The position numbers and the translations under genes were made by a program. 7,573 nt of DNA from DAOUMU01 sp034409055 (GTDB taxonomy: Bacteria > Chloroflexota > Anaerolineae > 4572-78 > J111), in NCBI GenBank assembly GCA_034409055.1, contig DAOUMU010000225.1, forward strand, positions 1 through 7,573, written 5' to 3'. The notes under the pieces were generated by a model, which ran no database searches, was not told the origin of the DNA, and saw only the letters and a program-made list of their open reading frames with translations. Below are positions 1 to 5,183 of the stretch, in pieces. The first letter of the stretch is position 1. Every line of letters begins with the position of its first letter.

Positions 1-1
1 C

Positions 2-40
2 AACACGCAGCACGCAACACGCAACACGCAACACGCAACG
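2..40. repeat. Heptanucleotide tandem repeat, unit AACACGC (tract A)
   Basis: Five 7-bp units start at 2, 9, 16, 23 and 30, plus a partial unit at 37-40. Four are AACACGC and the second is AGCACGC. The tract touches the window edge and may extend left. Read in the frame of the surrounding gene it encodes a heptapeptide repeat, NTQHATR then NTQHAT. Confidence 0.9.
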
Positions 41-2005
41 ATCCTGCTCTTCCTCTCCCCCTTTTTTTTCCTTCCCCTGCCTCTGCTGCGTTTCATCCTG
101 ACCGGCGGCAGTCACATCACCGAAACTGCCCAAGGGCGCCACCTCTTTCCCGCCCTGCCCGCCATCGCCCTGCTACTCGTCTGGGGATTATCACGTTTTA
201 CCTCACTGGCTCGTCTGCTTCTGACAGCCCGGCAGGTTCACGCTCCTCGCTCCCCGCTCTCCGCTCTCCGCTCCTCGCTCCCCGCTCCCCGCTCCCCGCT
301 TTCCGTTCTCCGCTCCCCGCTCTCCCTCCTCCACCCCACAATCATCCTGCCCACCTTCACCTTCCTCCTCAGCCTCTACAGCCTGAACCTGATCCAGGCC
401 AGTTATCCTCCTCCCATCCCGCTGTGGACCACCGCCGACGCGGCCACGGCTGACACCCTGGTCGAGGTAACCCTGAACGAAAGTATGACCCTGGTTGGCT
501 ACGAACTGGAGCCAGCCCCTGAGGGTATGCTGCCCTTAACCCTGGTCTGGCAAGCCAGAGCCATTCCGGCCGAAGATTACCTGATCGACCTGAGCCTGAC
601 CGGCCCCAACGGCCAGCCCCTGGGTGGCTGGGTGGGCCATCCCCTTGGGGGACGCTACCCGACCCGGGCCTGGGATAAAGGGGACATCCTGCGCCACACC
701 CTGCTTATTCCCTTACTCCCCGCCCTGCCCGCTACCGAAGCCAGCCTGACCCTGCGTCTCCTGGACTCAGCCCTCCAACCAACCGGCCAACCCTCAACCC
801 TCACCACCAACCTCTCCCTCCCCCCTGCGGCCCTGTCCCCCCTGCCCCCCGACCAACTCCGCGCCGACGACCTGCCCCCCGAAGCCCCCTTCACCTACCG
901 CAGCACCCTCAGCTTCAGCCTGCCCGACCGGACGACGCCCCCGGGACTGATTACCCCTAATGGGCAAACTTTCGCCCCCACCACCTTCCTGCCCGGTCCG
1001 GCCGGCAGTATCGCCCATTTCATCGTTGCCGCCAACTGGCCCAGCGGGGATTATCAATTAGTCATTAGTAATTATCAAGTAACAATTGGGGTTGAGAACC
1101 GTCCCAGGCAGTTCGAGCCGCCCCCTATGGCAGACACCGTCAACGCCAATTTTGCCGATCATGTCACTTTGCTGGGTTACGATTTACCGCAGCGTCGCGT
1201 GCAGCCGGGTGAGAGTTTTCCCCTCACCCTCCACTGGCGAGCAGAACGCACGATGGGCCAGAATCTGACCGTTTTCAACCATCTACTCGATCAGGAGGCG
1301 ATCCAACGCGGTGGGGCGGATCGCACTCCCCTCAAGCATTACACCACCCTGCTCTGGGTGCCCGGCGAAGTTGTGTCTGATCCCTACCAGGTTCCGGTCG
1401 AGGCCAGCGCCCCGCCCGGTGTCTACTGGCTGGATGTGGGGCTCTACCCCTCGGACCAACCCAATTTTTCCCTGCCGCTGTTTGTCGATGGCCAACCCAT
1501 TGACCGCACCAGCGTCCGCCTCGGCCCCTTCAAAGTCGGCGGTCCGCCGCCGGGGCTGACCCTGACCGAAGTTCACCCCCAACATTCTCTCAAGCAGACC
1601 TTTGGCGACCAAATCACCCTGCTGGGCTTCAACCTGACAGAGGCAACCGGAAAGCCAATCCTCCCAGGAGACAAGGTCGAAAATCGTAAATCTAAAATCG
1701 TAAATCTAAAACTGTTTTGGCAAGCCAACACCGGTCCCTCCGCCGATTACACCGTCTTTGTCCACCTGCTCGATGCCCAGGGTAACCTGGTCACCCAGGC
1801 CGACAGTCCCCCCGCCGCCGGGGCCTATCCGACCAGTCTGTGGGATCCGGGTGAAATCATCGTCGACGAGCATACTATCAACGACCTGGCTCCAGGCCAG
1901 TATACCCTGCAAGTCGGCCTCTATCGGCCGGATACGGGCGAGCGGTTGCCGGTCGAGGGGATTGCAGAGGGGGCGGTGAGGTTGGTGGGGTTTGAGGTTG
2001 AGTAG
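2..2005 (+). CDS. C-terminal part of a GT-C/DUF2142-like membrane protein with three C-terminal beta-sandwich modules (5' end outside window)
   Basis: The frame is open from base 2 to the TAG at 2003-2005 (667 residues visible). The ATG at 485 is internal, because convincing coding sequence continues upstream of it. Residues about 14-35 are hydrophobic. Residues about 44-65 contain the motif QGRHLFPALPAIALLLVWGL, which resembles GRYLFPAL in the complete membrane protein at 5184-6692 and in GT39/DUF2142-type proteins. Another hydrophobic segment lies near residues 113-131. Three related modules follow, at about residues 155-270, 377-512 and 526-667. The second and third share (F)(A/G)D..TLLG(Y/F)(D/N)L, a PG(E/D) turn, L.L.W(R/Q)A, (V/F)(N/V)HLLD, W.PGE and PG.Y.L.VGLY. 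The first is more divergent. The likely role is membrane sugar transfer with extracytoplasmic binding modules. That is inference; the catalytic N-terminus is not in the window. Four heptanucleotide tracts lie inside the frame. Confidence 0.85.
   Translation, partial: NTQHATRNTQHATILLFLSPFFFLPLPLLRFILTGGSHITETAQGRHLFPALPAIALLLVWGLSRFTSLARLLLTARQVHAPRSPLSALRSSLPAPRSPLSVLRSPLSLLHPTIILPTFTFLLSLYSLNLIQASYPPPIPLWTTADAATADTLVEVTLNESMTLVGYELEPAPEGMLPLTLVWQARAIPAEDYLIDLSLTGPNGQPLGGWVGHPLGGRYPTRAWDKGDILRHTLLIPLLPALPATEASLTLRLLDSALQPTGQPSTLTTNLSLPPAALSPLPPDQLRADDLPPEAPFTYRSTLSFSLPDRTTPPGLITPNGQTFAPTTFLPGPAGSIAHFIVAANWPSGDYQLVISNYQVTIGVENRPRQFEPPPMADTVNANFADHVTLLGYDLPQRRVQPGESFPLTLHWRAERTMGQNLTVFNHLLDQEAIQRGGADRTPLKHYTTLLWVPGEVVSDPYQVPVEASAPPGVYWLDVGLYPSDQPNFSLPLFVDGQPIDRTSVRLGPFKVGGPPPGLTLTEVHPQHSLKQTFGDQITLLGFNLTEATGKPILPGDKVENRKSKIVNLKLFWQANTGPSADYTVFVHLLDAQGNLVTQADSPPAAGAYPTSLWDPGEIIVDEHTINDLAPGQYTLQVGLYRPDTGERLPVEGIAEGAVRLVGFEVE
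241..324. repeat. Heptanucleotide tandem repeat, unit CGCTCYC, 12 copies (tract B)
   Basis: Twelve consecutive 7-bp units run from 241 to 324 with consensus CGCTCCC or CGCTCTC. Variants include CGCTCCT, CGCTTTC and CGTTCTC. The 84 bp equal 28 codons, so the frame is kept. They encode four turns of a heptapeptide of the type APRSPLS, ALRSSLP, APRSPLS, VLRSPLS, in the loop between two predicted membrane segments of the enclosing gene. Confidence 0.93.
1050..1077. repeat. Heptanucleotide tandem repeat, units ATTATCA/ATTAGTC/ATTAGTA (tract C)
   Basis: Four 7-bp units, ATTATCA, ATTAGTC, ATTAGTA and ATTATCA, occupy 1050-1077. Two degenerate units (AGTAACA, ATTGGGG) may continue to 1091. The tract is AT-rich within a GC-rich gene. 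In frame it encodes DYQLVISNYQ, which reads as plausible beta-strand sequence, so the repeat may have become part of the fold. Confidence 0.75.
1681..1708. repeat. Heptanucleotide tandem repeat, units AAATCGT/AAATCTA (tract D)
   Basis: The units AAATCGT, AAATCTA, AAATCGT and AAATCTA run perfectly from 1681 to 1708, which is also a perfect 14-bp repeat present twice. In frame they give NRKSKIVNLK. Compared with module 2 (PGESFPLTLHW), module 3 (PGDK...LKLFW) carries about eight extra residues exactly here, so the tract looks like a frame-preserving insertion into an existing module. Confidence 0.85.
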
Positions 2006-2165
2006 GTGGTTGGATGGATGGTTGGTTTGGTGTTGGGATGAACTTGGCTGCATTTCTTACAACGATGTTACGACCACATTCACTCAATGGATGGAGCTAC
2101 GTTGCAGGAAATCCGATCAATCGAACCGTCCCTTCAGGATACTGCTAAAGAGGAAACTTAATCTT
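2006..2165 (+). other. Intergenic spacer with G/T-rich low-complexity start
   Basis: The first 35 bases after the stop of the upstream gene are a run of TTGG/ATGG-like words (GGTGGTTGGATGGATGGTTG) on the + strand. The rest contains no convincing promoter. The frame of the next gene is open upstream through 1992, but the amino acids there look like translated low-complexity DNA. A start at the ATG at 2091 cannot be excluded. Confidence 0.5.
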
Positions 2166-2498
2166 ATGAACCAAAAAGTTGATAATGAGGCAAGAATCTG
2201 CCAGCAAAGAGTTCAAAAAACTTTCGATAAAATATATTACGGAGAAACATCTAATTTAGAATGCCCATATTGTCAATCAAGTCCTCTAAGATTTTCCTAT
2301 AGTTTTGTGGAACCTGATAGATATAGAATATGGATAAGCTGTACATTTTGTGGTAACGAAGCTCATTTGAGATTGGCAGGACGTCCTCCAGGATATGATG
2401 AAAGATATGTATTAAAAGAATTTCAAGAACGTGATGAACAAGCCCTAAAGTTGATTGATGAATGGTGGAGGGAGAAAGGATTGGGGCATTTGCGTTAA
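2166..2498 (+). CDS. Small hypothetical protein with a CxxC...CxxC zinc-ribbon-like core
   Basis: 110 residues. A CPYC motif and, about 36 residues later, a CTFC motif form two CxxC pairs with the spacing of a zinc ribbon, and both sit in hydrophobic/aromatic beta-like sequence. The C-terminal 40 residues are charged and probably helical, ending in EWWREKGLGHLR. The ATG at 2166 is preferred because GAGGA at 2150-2154 lies 11 nt upstream; ATG 2091 in the same frame has no ribosome-binding site. The gene is clearly more AT-rich than the upstream gene, suggesting a different origin. I do not recognise a named family. Metal binding is inferred from the cysteines; the cellular role is unknown. The next gene starts about 59 bp downstream on the same strand. 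Confidence 0.7.
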   Translation: MNQKVDNEARICQQRVQKTFDKIYYGETSNLECPYCQSSPLRFSYSFVEPDRYRIWISCTFCGNEAHLRLAGRPPGYDERYVLKEFQERDEQALKLIDEWWREKGLGHLR

Positions 2499-2544
2499 TC
2501 TTTCGGTTGCTATTTTGGGTGTCTGAATTCACCTCAACGGCAAG

Positions 2545-2560
2545 AAGGAAATATCTATTG
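2545..2560 (+). promoter_or_regulatory. Ribosome-binding site that selects a TTG start
   Basis: AAGGA at 2545-2549 lies 8 nt before the TTG at 2558-2560. The upstream in-frame ATG at 2462 has no comparable site, would overlap the preceding gene by 37 nt, and would put about 32 unnatural residues before the signal peptide. Confidence 0.65.
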
Positions 2561-3610
2561 ACGGTCATAAAATCAACCTCAAAAAAACATTATCTTATTG
2601 GTTTGCTGTTAGCCCTAACCATATTTACAGCTTGCCTGCGGGCTGAGGCTATACCGACCATGCCTTCACGTGCTATCGCAGAGACTAATCTGGGGGTACG
2701 TGAGATATGGCGTGTTTCGTCTTGGTTTGTCATCTCCGATGGACATCAGTTTGCCTATATGTTTCTGGTTCCCAGTCGCATAGTCGCCGAGAATAGTACT
2801 CGATCTGAAGGCACCAGATTGGTTTCAGTGGATACATCAACCGGTTCGGTGGAATGGGAAGTGAAGTATAGAGAACGAGTAAGCTCTATCATCGCTGATC
2901 AGAGCAAACTCTATGTGGCTTCAGCCGGTTATCCTTTACGGGCTTATGAGTTGGAAACCGGGAAGTTAGTCTGGTCAGGCCCGGATTTGCCTGCTCGCCG
3001 ACTTTACTTTCTAAACCTACAAAACAATACTTTGCTTAATTATTCAGGTTCAGTGCAATTTCTAGATCCCGAAACAGGAAAGTTGCTGCGTGAAGATAGC
3101 ATTGAAAAGACCCCCTCTGATTCTTATTTCATTATGTGGCTTGACGAGTTTACTTTGCGCAAAAGTTCTCATCAAACTTCTAATGAATTGCTTAAAATCA
3201 GACGAGAGACCGGGGAGATTGTGTGGCGGACACCACTTGACGTTACCTCTGGCCTTGCTCGCAAATTCCCCATTTTGTCTGATAACAGGCTCATTGCCCT
3301 TTTTGGTCGCATAGACATGGATTTATACGTCATTGATTTCACCACTGGCCAACGTCTGTGGAAAGCCAATGACACTTTTGTTTCAAATGCTGCTGTTTCA
3401 CAAGGCAAGGTGTATGCCTTGCGCCAAGACGCCAGATTGATGGTTTTTGACGAGATGACTGGCGCAGAACTGGGGTATGTTCAGTTCACTCCAGCCGAAA
3501 CTGATCCAGCAGGAAGAACTTATTGGGTAGGAGTGGATGAGCAGGGGCGGGTCTTTGTTTCTTTTTCTGATAGCAAGGAGTTAATTGCGTTGGCCACTGA
3601 GCCAGAATAG
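2558..3610 (+). CDS. PQQ-like beta-propeller lipoprotein
   Basis: 350 residues from the TTG at 2558. The N-terminus has a basic stretch (KSTSKKH), a hydrophobic core (YLIGLLLALTIF) and a lipobox-like TAC ending at Cys26, typical of a lipoprotein signal peptide. The rest shows repeated PQQ-like blades: LVSVDTSTGSVEWE, LRAYELETGKLVW, VQFLDPETGKLL, LLKIRRETGEIVW, LYVIDFTTGQRLW and LMVFDEMTGAEL. That makes about six blades before a last strand (RVFVSFSDSKELIAL). Such blades usually serve as protein-protein or surface scaffolds rather than binding PQQ. No PQQ dehydrogenase catalytic residues are evident, so I infer an exported, membrane-anchored propeller of unknown partner. It follows the zinc-ribbon-like gene by 59 bp, possibly in one transcript, and ends 8 bp before the recombinase remnant. 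Confidence 0.8.
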   Translation: MTVIKSTSKKHYLIGLLLALTIFTACLRAEAIPTMPSRAIAETNLGVREIWRVSSWFVISDGHQFAYMFLVPSRIVAENSTRSEGTRLVSVDTSTGSVEWEVKYRERVSSIIADQSKLYVASAGYPLRAYELETGKLVWSGPDLPARRLYFLNLQNNTLLNYSGSVQFLDPETGKLLREDSIEKTPSDSYFIMWLDEFTLRKSSHQTSNELLKIRRETGEIVWRTPLDVTSGLARKFPILSDNRLIALFGRIDMDLYVIDFTTGQRLWKANDTFVSNAAVSQGKVYALRQDARLMVFDEMTGAELGYVQFTPAETDPAGRTYWVGVDEQGRVFVSFSDSKELIALATEPE

Positions 3611-3618
3611 CTCTGCCA

Positions 3619-4101
3619 ATGTGCAAAAAGCCCCACACCAGTACCCACATTCACTATACCAGTGATCTGCGGCTGTTCTTCGCCTGGGCGACAGAATCAC
3701 TGATTACACTGAGGGGACTGATTTCACTGAAAGAGTCAGTGTCGTCAGCGGTTTTCAGTGCTTCAGTGCTCCAACCCCACGACTCAACCATGCCCTCGTA
3801 GACTTCCTCCGTTGTTCATCTACCGCCATCAGCCTTTAAGTAGTGGCTACTGTGGGGCACGACGGCGAACTTACGGACAGCGTTGTGGGCTGTACGTCAC
3901 CCCGCACCAACTAAGACATTCGTGTGCGACGTTGTTGCTCAATGCCGGAACGCCCACGCATAACGTGACGGTGCAGCGCATCTTGGGTCATCAATATGTC
4001 GAGACAACTCTGAGGCGGTTGTATGATGGCACGTGGCCAACGATTATGTAAGGGCGATGAGTGGGATTGAGGGGGTGCGTTTACAAGAAGGGGGTGATTA
4101 A
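3619..4101 (+). pseudogene. Decayed tyrosine recombinase (phage-integrase family)
   Basis: An N-terminal piece reads YTSDLRLFFAWAT at 3655-3693, resembling the core-binding domain. The central domain is missing and the reading frame changes. The C-terminal piece includes PLSSGYCGARRRTYGQRCG, VTPHQLRHSCATLLLNAG (HxLR box), ILGHQYVETTLR and RLYDGT. Intact relatives usually read TTL.YARLYDGTVAADYYRAM. Here TTLR runs straight into RLYDGT, so the Tyr-Ala pair holding the catalytic tyrosine is absent. A single base also appears lost near 4033-4034: after it, the shifted frame reads ANDYVRAMSGIEGVRLQEGGD and stops at 4099-4101. Together the deletion, the missing nucleophile and the frameshift indicate a dead gene. 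It immediately precedes two small inverted-repeat elements. Confidence 0.8.
3699..3734. repeat. Imperfect 18-bp direct repeat inside the recombinase remnant
   Basis: ACTGATTACACTGAGGGG (3699-3716) is followed directly by ACTGATTTCACTGAAAGA (3717-3734). Shorter CAGTG words follow (CAGTGCTTCAGTGCTC near 3756-3771). The tract sits where the central domain of the recombinase should be, so it may mark an insertion or deletion joint. Confidence 0.55.
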
Positions 4102-4242
4102 ACAGGTTCTTCCGGTGGGACAATTTGAGCTAACCAGGACAGCAGGGAAAGAACCGGGTTTCTTCCGATAACTGGTTCAGCCATCCGTCCATCCGAAAAA
4201 TCCATGTCTGAAATTGGTGCTCAAGCCCCCGCCAGTAAGCTA

Positions 4243-4406
4243 GGTTCTGTTGGCATTTGCCGATTTCACACGCTTCGATACGCCTACAAAGTCACTCAGA
4301 ATTCAAAATCGGCCCAAAAACGCCTCTTCGATACGGCATTCACTGCGCTCGCTCAGCCTACTCAGGATGCGTTTTTGGGCTAACCAAGTGAAATGTCAAT
4401 AGAACC
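4243..4406. mobile_element. Candidate MITE-like element with GGTTCTRTTGRCATTT terminal inverted repeats
   Basis: GGTTCTGTTGGCATTT at 4243-4258 matches the reverse complement of 4391-4406 (GGTTCTATTGACATTT) at 14 of 16 positions. The 164-bp span codes for nothing visible. Its right half holds a perfect 12-bp inverted repeat. The first bases, GGTTCTGTTG, resemble the ends of some IS6-family insertion sequences, but no transposase or target-site duplication is visible (flanks GTAAGCTA and CAGGTCCA differ). A degenerate non-autonomous element is the best reading. Confidence 0.45.
4312..4380. repeat. REP-like palindromic unit, perfect 12-bp inverted repeat
   Basis: GCCCAAAAACGC at 4312-4323 is exactly reverse-complementary to GCGTTTTTGGGC at 4369-4380, leaving a 45-nt loop. 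The loop carries CTTCGATACG (4326-4335), also present just outside at 4273-4282, and CTGCGCTCGCTCAGCCTACTC, which has the look of dispersed intergenic palindromes. Confidence 0.6.
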
Positions 4407-4420
4407 CAGGTCCATTTCAA

Positions 4421-4564
4421 AAGTTTTTAGGGTAAAGACCAACGCTGCTATTTAGCTCGGAGCGGGTCCGTCCCACCGGGAGGCTTCGCACTGACCCGCG
4501 TATTTGACGAGGTAAAGCCGTCTGGTCACGGACCAGACGGGAGCAAGAATTACCCTAAAAACTT
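4421..4564. mobile_element. 144-bp palindromic element with perfect 15-bp terminal inverted repeats
   Basis: AAGTTTTTAGGGTAA at 4421-4435 is the exact reverse complement of TTACCCTAAAAACTT at 4550-4564. Inside lie GCGGGTC (4462-4468) pairing with GACCCGC (4493-4499), and CCGTCTGGTC-ACG-GACCAGACGG at 4518-4540. CTCG at 4456-4459 can also pair with CGAG at 4508-4511. The whole span can fold as one closing stem with two arms. No coding frame is visible. It may be a MITE, a structured RNA or a large intergenic palindrome; no target duplication is evident. Confidence 0.55.
4518..4540 (-). terminator. Strong hairpin downstream of the SRPBCC gene, possible terminator
   Basis: A perfect 10-bp stem with a 3-nt loop lies 38 bp past the stop of the leftward gene. 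On the - strand it is followed by CTTTACC, a weak T-tract, so intrinsic termination is possible but not convincing. It is also an arm of the palindromic element 4421-4564. Confidence 0.35.
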
Positions 4565-4577
4565 ATGGGAAGCAGCA

Positions 4578-5006
4578 CTAGCCCTCTAACCGGGCTTTTA
4601 AGGCGGCCAACGCTTCGGTCATCTCTTTTTTGTTTTGCTTTTCGACAACCAGTTTGTCGGCCAAAGCGCCAAGCGCGGAACCGGGCACGGTGTAATCGAT
4701 GGTCACTTTCAGTTCGGTGCCATCCTCAATCGGGGTCATCATCCAGGTCCAGGTACTGGGGATGCCGCCGGTTGTGCTCATGACAAACCGCTCCGGGGTG
4801 GACTCGGTAATTTCAGTGCGGCCATCGAACGTGGTCGGTCCCAACTTAAACGTCCATTGGTAGGTACAGCCGGCTCCCTTGCCCTGAATATCCCAGACCT
4901 TGACCAGGCTGGGAGTCCATTCGGGGGCATGAGCCACATCTTCGAGCGCGGTCTGGATCACCTCAGGCGACACGCCCATCGTAATTGAGCCTTCTACATG
5001 AGCCAT
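4578..5006 (-). CDS. SRPBCC-superfamily (START-like / polyketide cyclase-like) protein
   Basis: 142 residues, the usual length for a single SRPBCC helix-grip domain. The N-terminal strand VEGSITMGVSPEVIQTALEDVAHAPEWTPSLVKVWDI matches the pattern strand, 'SPEEVW'-like helix, then 'PEWxPSV' of this family. Strands such as CTYQWTFKLG, DGRTEITE and ERFVMSTTG follow. Then comes the characteristic STWTWMMTPIEDGTELKVTIDYTVPG, and a C-terminal helix rich in K and E (ALADKLVVEKQNKKEMTEALAALKARLEG). The fold holds hydrophobic ligands in a central cavity, but the ligand and reaction cannot be told from the sequence. No signal peptide or membrane segment is seen, so it is probably cytoplasmic. The 177-bp gap upstream suggests its own promoter. 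Confidence 0.85.
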   Translation of the reverse strand: MAHVEGSITMGVSPEVIQTALEDVAHAPEWTPSLVKVWDIQGKGAGCTYQWTFKLGPTTFDGRTEITESTPERFVMSTTGGIPSTWTWMMTPIEDGTELKVTIDYTVPGSALGALADKLVVEKQNKKEMTEALAALKARLEG

Positions 5007-5012
5007 GATTAT

Positions 5013-5018
5013 CCTCCT
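5013..5018 (-). promoter_or_regulatory. Consensus Shine-Dalgarno AGGAGG of the SRPBCC gene
   Basis: On the - strand AGGAGG lies 6 nt upstream of the ATG at 5004-5006. This fixes the start and predicts strong translation, in contrast to the neighbouring membrane protein gene, which has no such site. Confidence 0.85.
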
Positions 5019-5082
5019 AATAACTAGTTCAAATTCCAGGTGCCAATAGTTTAGTAAAGGGCTTTCGTACCAACTTTAACAA

Positions 5083-5110
5083 ATATTAGACCTGGTTACA
5101 ATTTTACCAA
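5083..5110 (-). promoter_or_regulatory. Possible sigma70-type promoter for the SRPBCC gene
   Basis: On the - strand TTGGTA (5105-5110), a 16-nt spacer and TAATAT (5083-5088) give a weak match to -35 and -10 boxes (4 of 6 each). It sits in an AT-rich gap about 75 bp upstream of the start codon. Such matches occur by chance in AT-rich DNA. Confidence 0.3.
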
Positions 5111-5113
5111 TTG

Positions 5114-5135
5114 TTGGGGGAATACAGTACCCCAA
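5114..5135 (-). terminator. Weak hairpin after the membrane protein gene
   Basis: TTGGGG (5114-5119) pairs with CCCCAA (5130-5135) across a 10-nt loop, about 50 bp beyond the stop of the leftward membrane protein gene. There is no T-run on the - strand after it, so a terminator role is uncertain. Confidence 0.25.
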
Positions 5136-5183
5136 AATCTAGTGATTTTTTATTTTACCACAAAAACGTTGATTAGGCTGATT

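Larger units (their letters stand above)
4102..4577. other. Gene-free region filled with inverted repeats
   Basis: I find no credible gene here on either strand. It contains a short near-palindrome at 4149-4164, an element with 16-bp imperfect terminal inverted repeats (4243-4406) and a second with 15-bp perfect terminal inverted repeats (4421-4564). It separates the + strand genes from the leftward - strand genes, and the - strand message of the SRPBCC gene would run into it. Confidence 0.7.

Noticed and set aside
2..324. CRISPR array from the repeated short units
   Set aside because: Units are 7 bp and contiguous, with no spacers and no 24-37 bp repeat, so this is a simple tandem repeat within coding DNA.
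655..1057. Leftward open frames opposite the first gene
   Set aside because: They are rich in Gly, Arg and Val, as expected for antisense frames of GC-rich coding DNA, and have no recognisable motif.
485..2005. A complete 506-residue gene starting at ATG 485
   Set aside because: The frame stays open to base 2 and the upstream translation contains membrane segments and a GRHLFPAL motif, so this ATG is internal and the gene is cut by the window edge.
1706..2053. Leftward 115-residue frame over the end of the first gene
   Set aside because: It lies antisense to the third module, which has clear homology between modules, and its N-terminus is translated low-complexity DNA.
4112..4479. Distant inverted match CCGGTGGGAC (4112-4121) with GTCCCACCGG (4470-4479)
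   Set aside because: It is only 10 bp with no extension and crosses both candidate elements, so it may be chance or a shared dispersed word; not enough to define an element.
4421..4564. Integron attC site
   Set aside because: The ends do not carry RYYYAAC/GTTRRRY core sites in the right orientation and no integron integrase signature is present; the nearby integrase remnant has a different type of C-terminus.
4635..4988. Rightward 117-residue frame over the SRPBCC gene
   Set aside because: It is the antisense shadow of a gene with a consensus Shine-Dalgarno sequence and a well-formed SRPBCC pattern.
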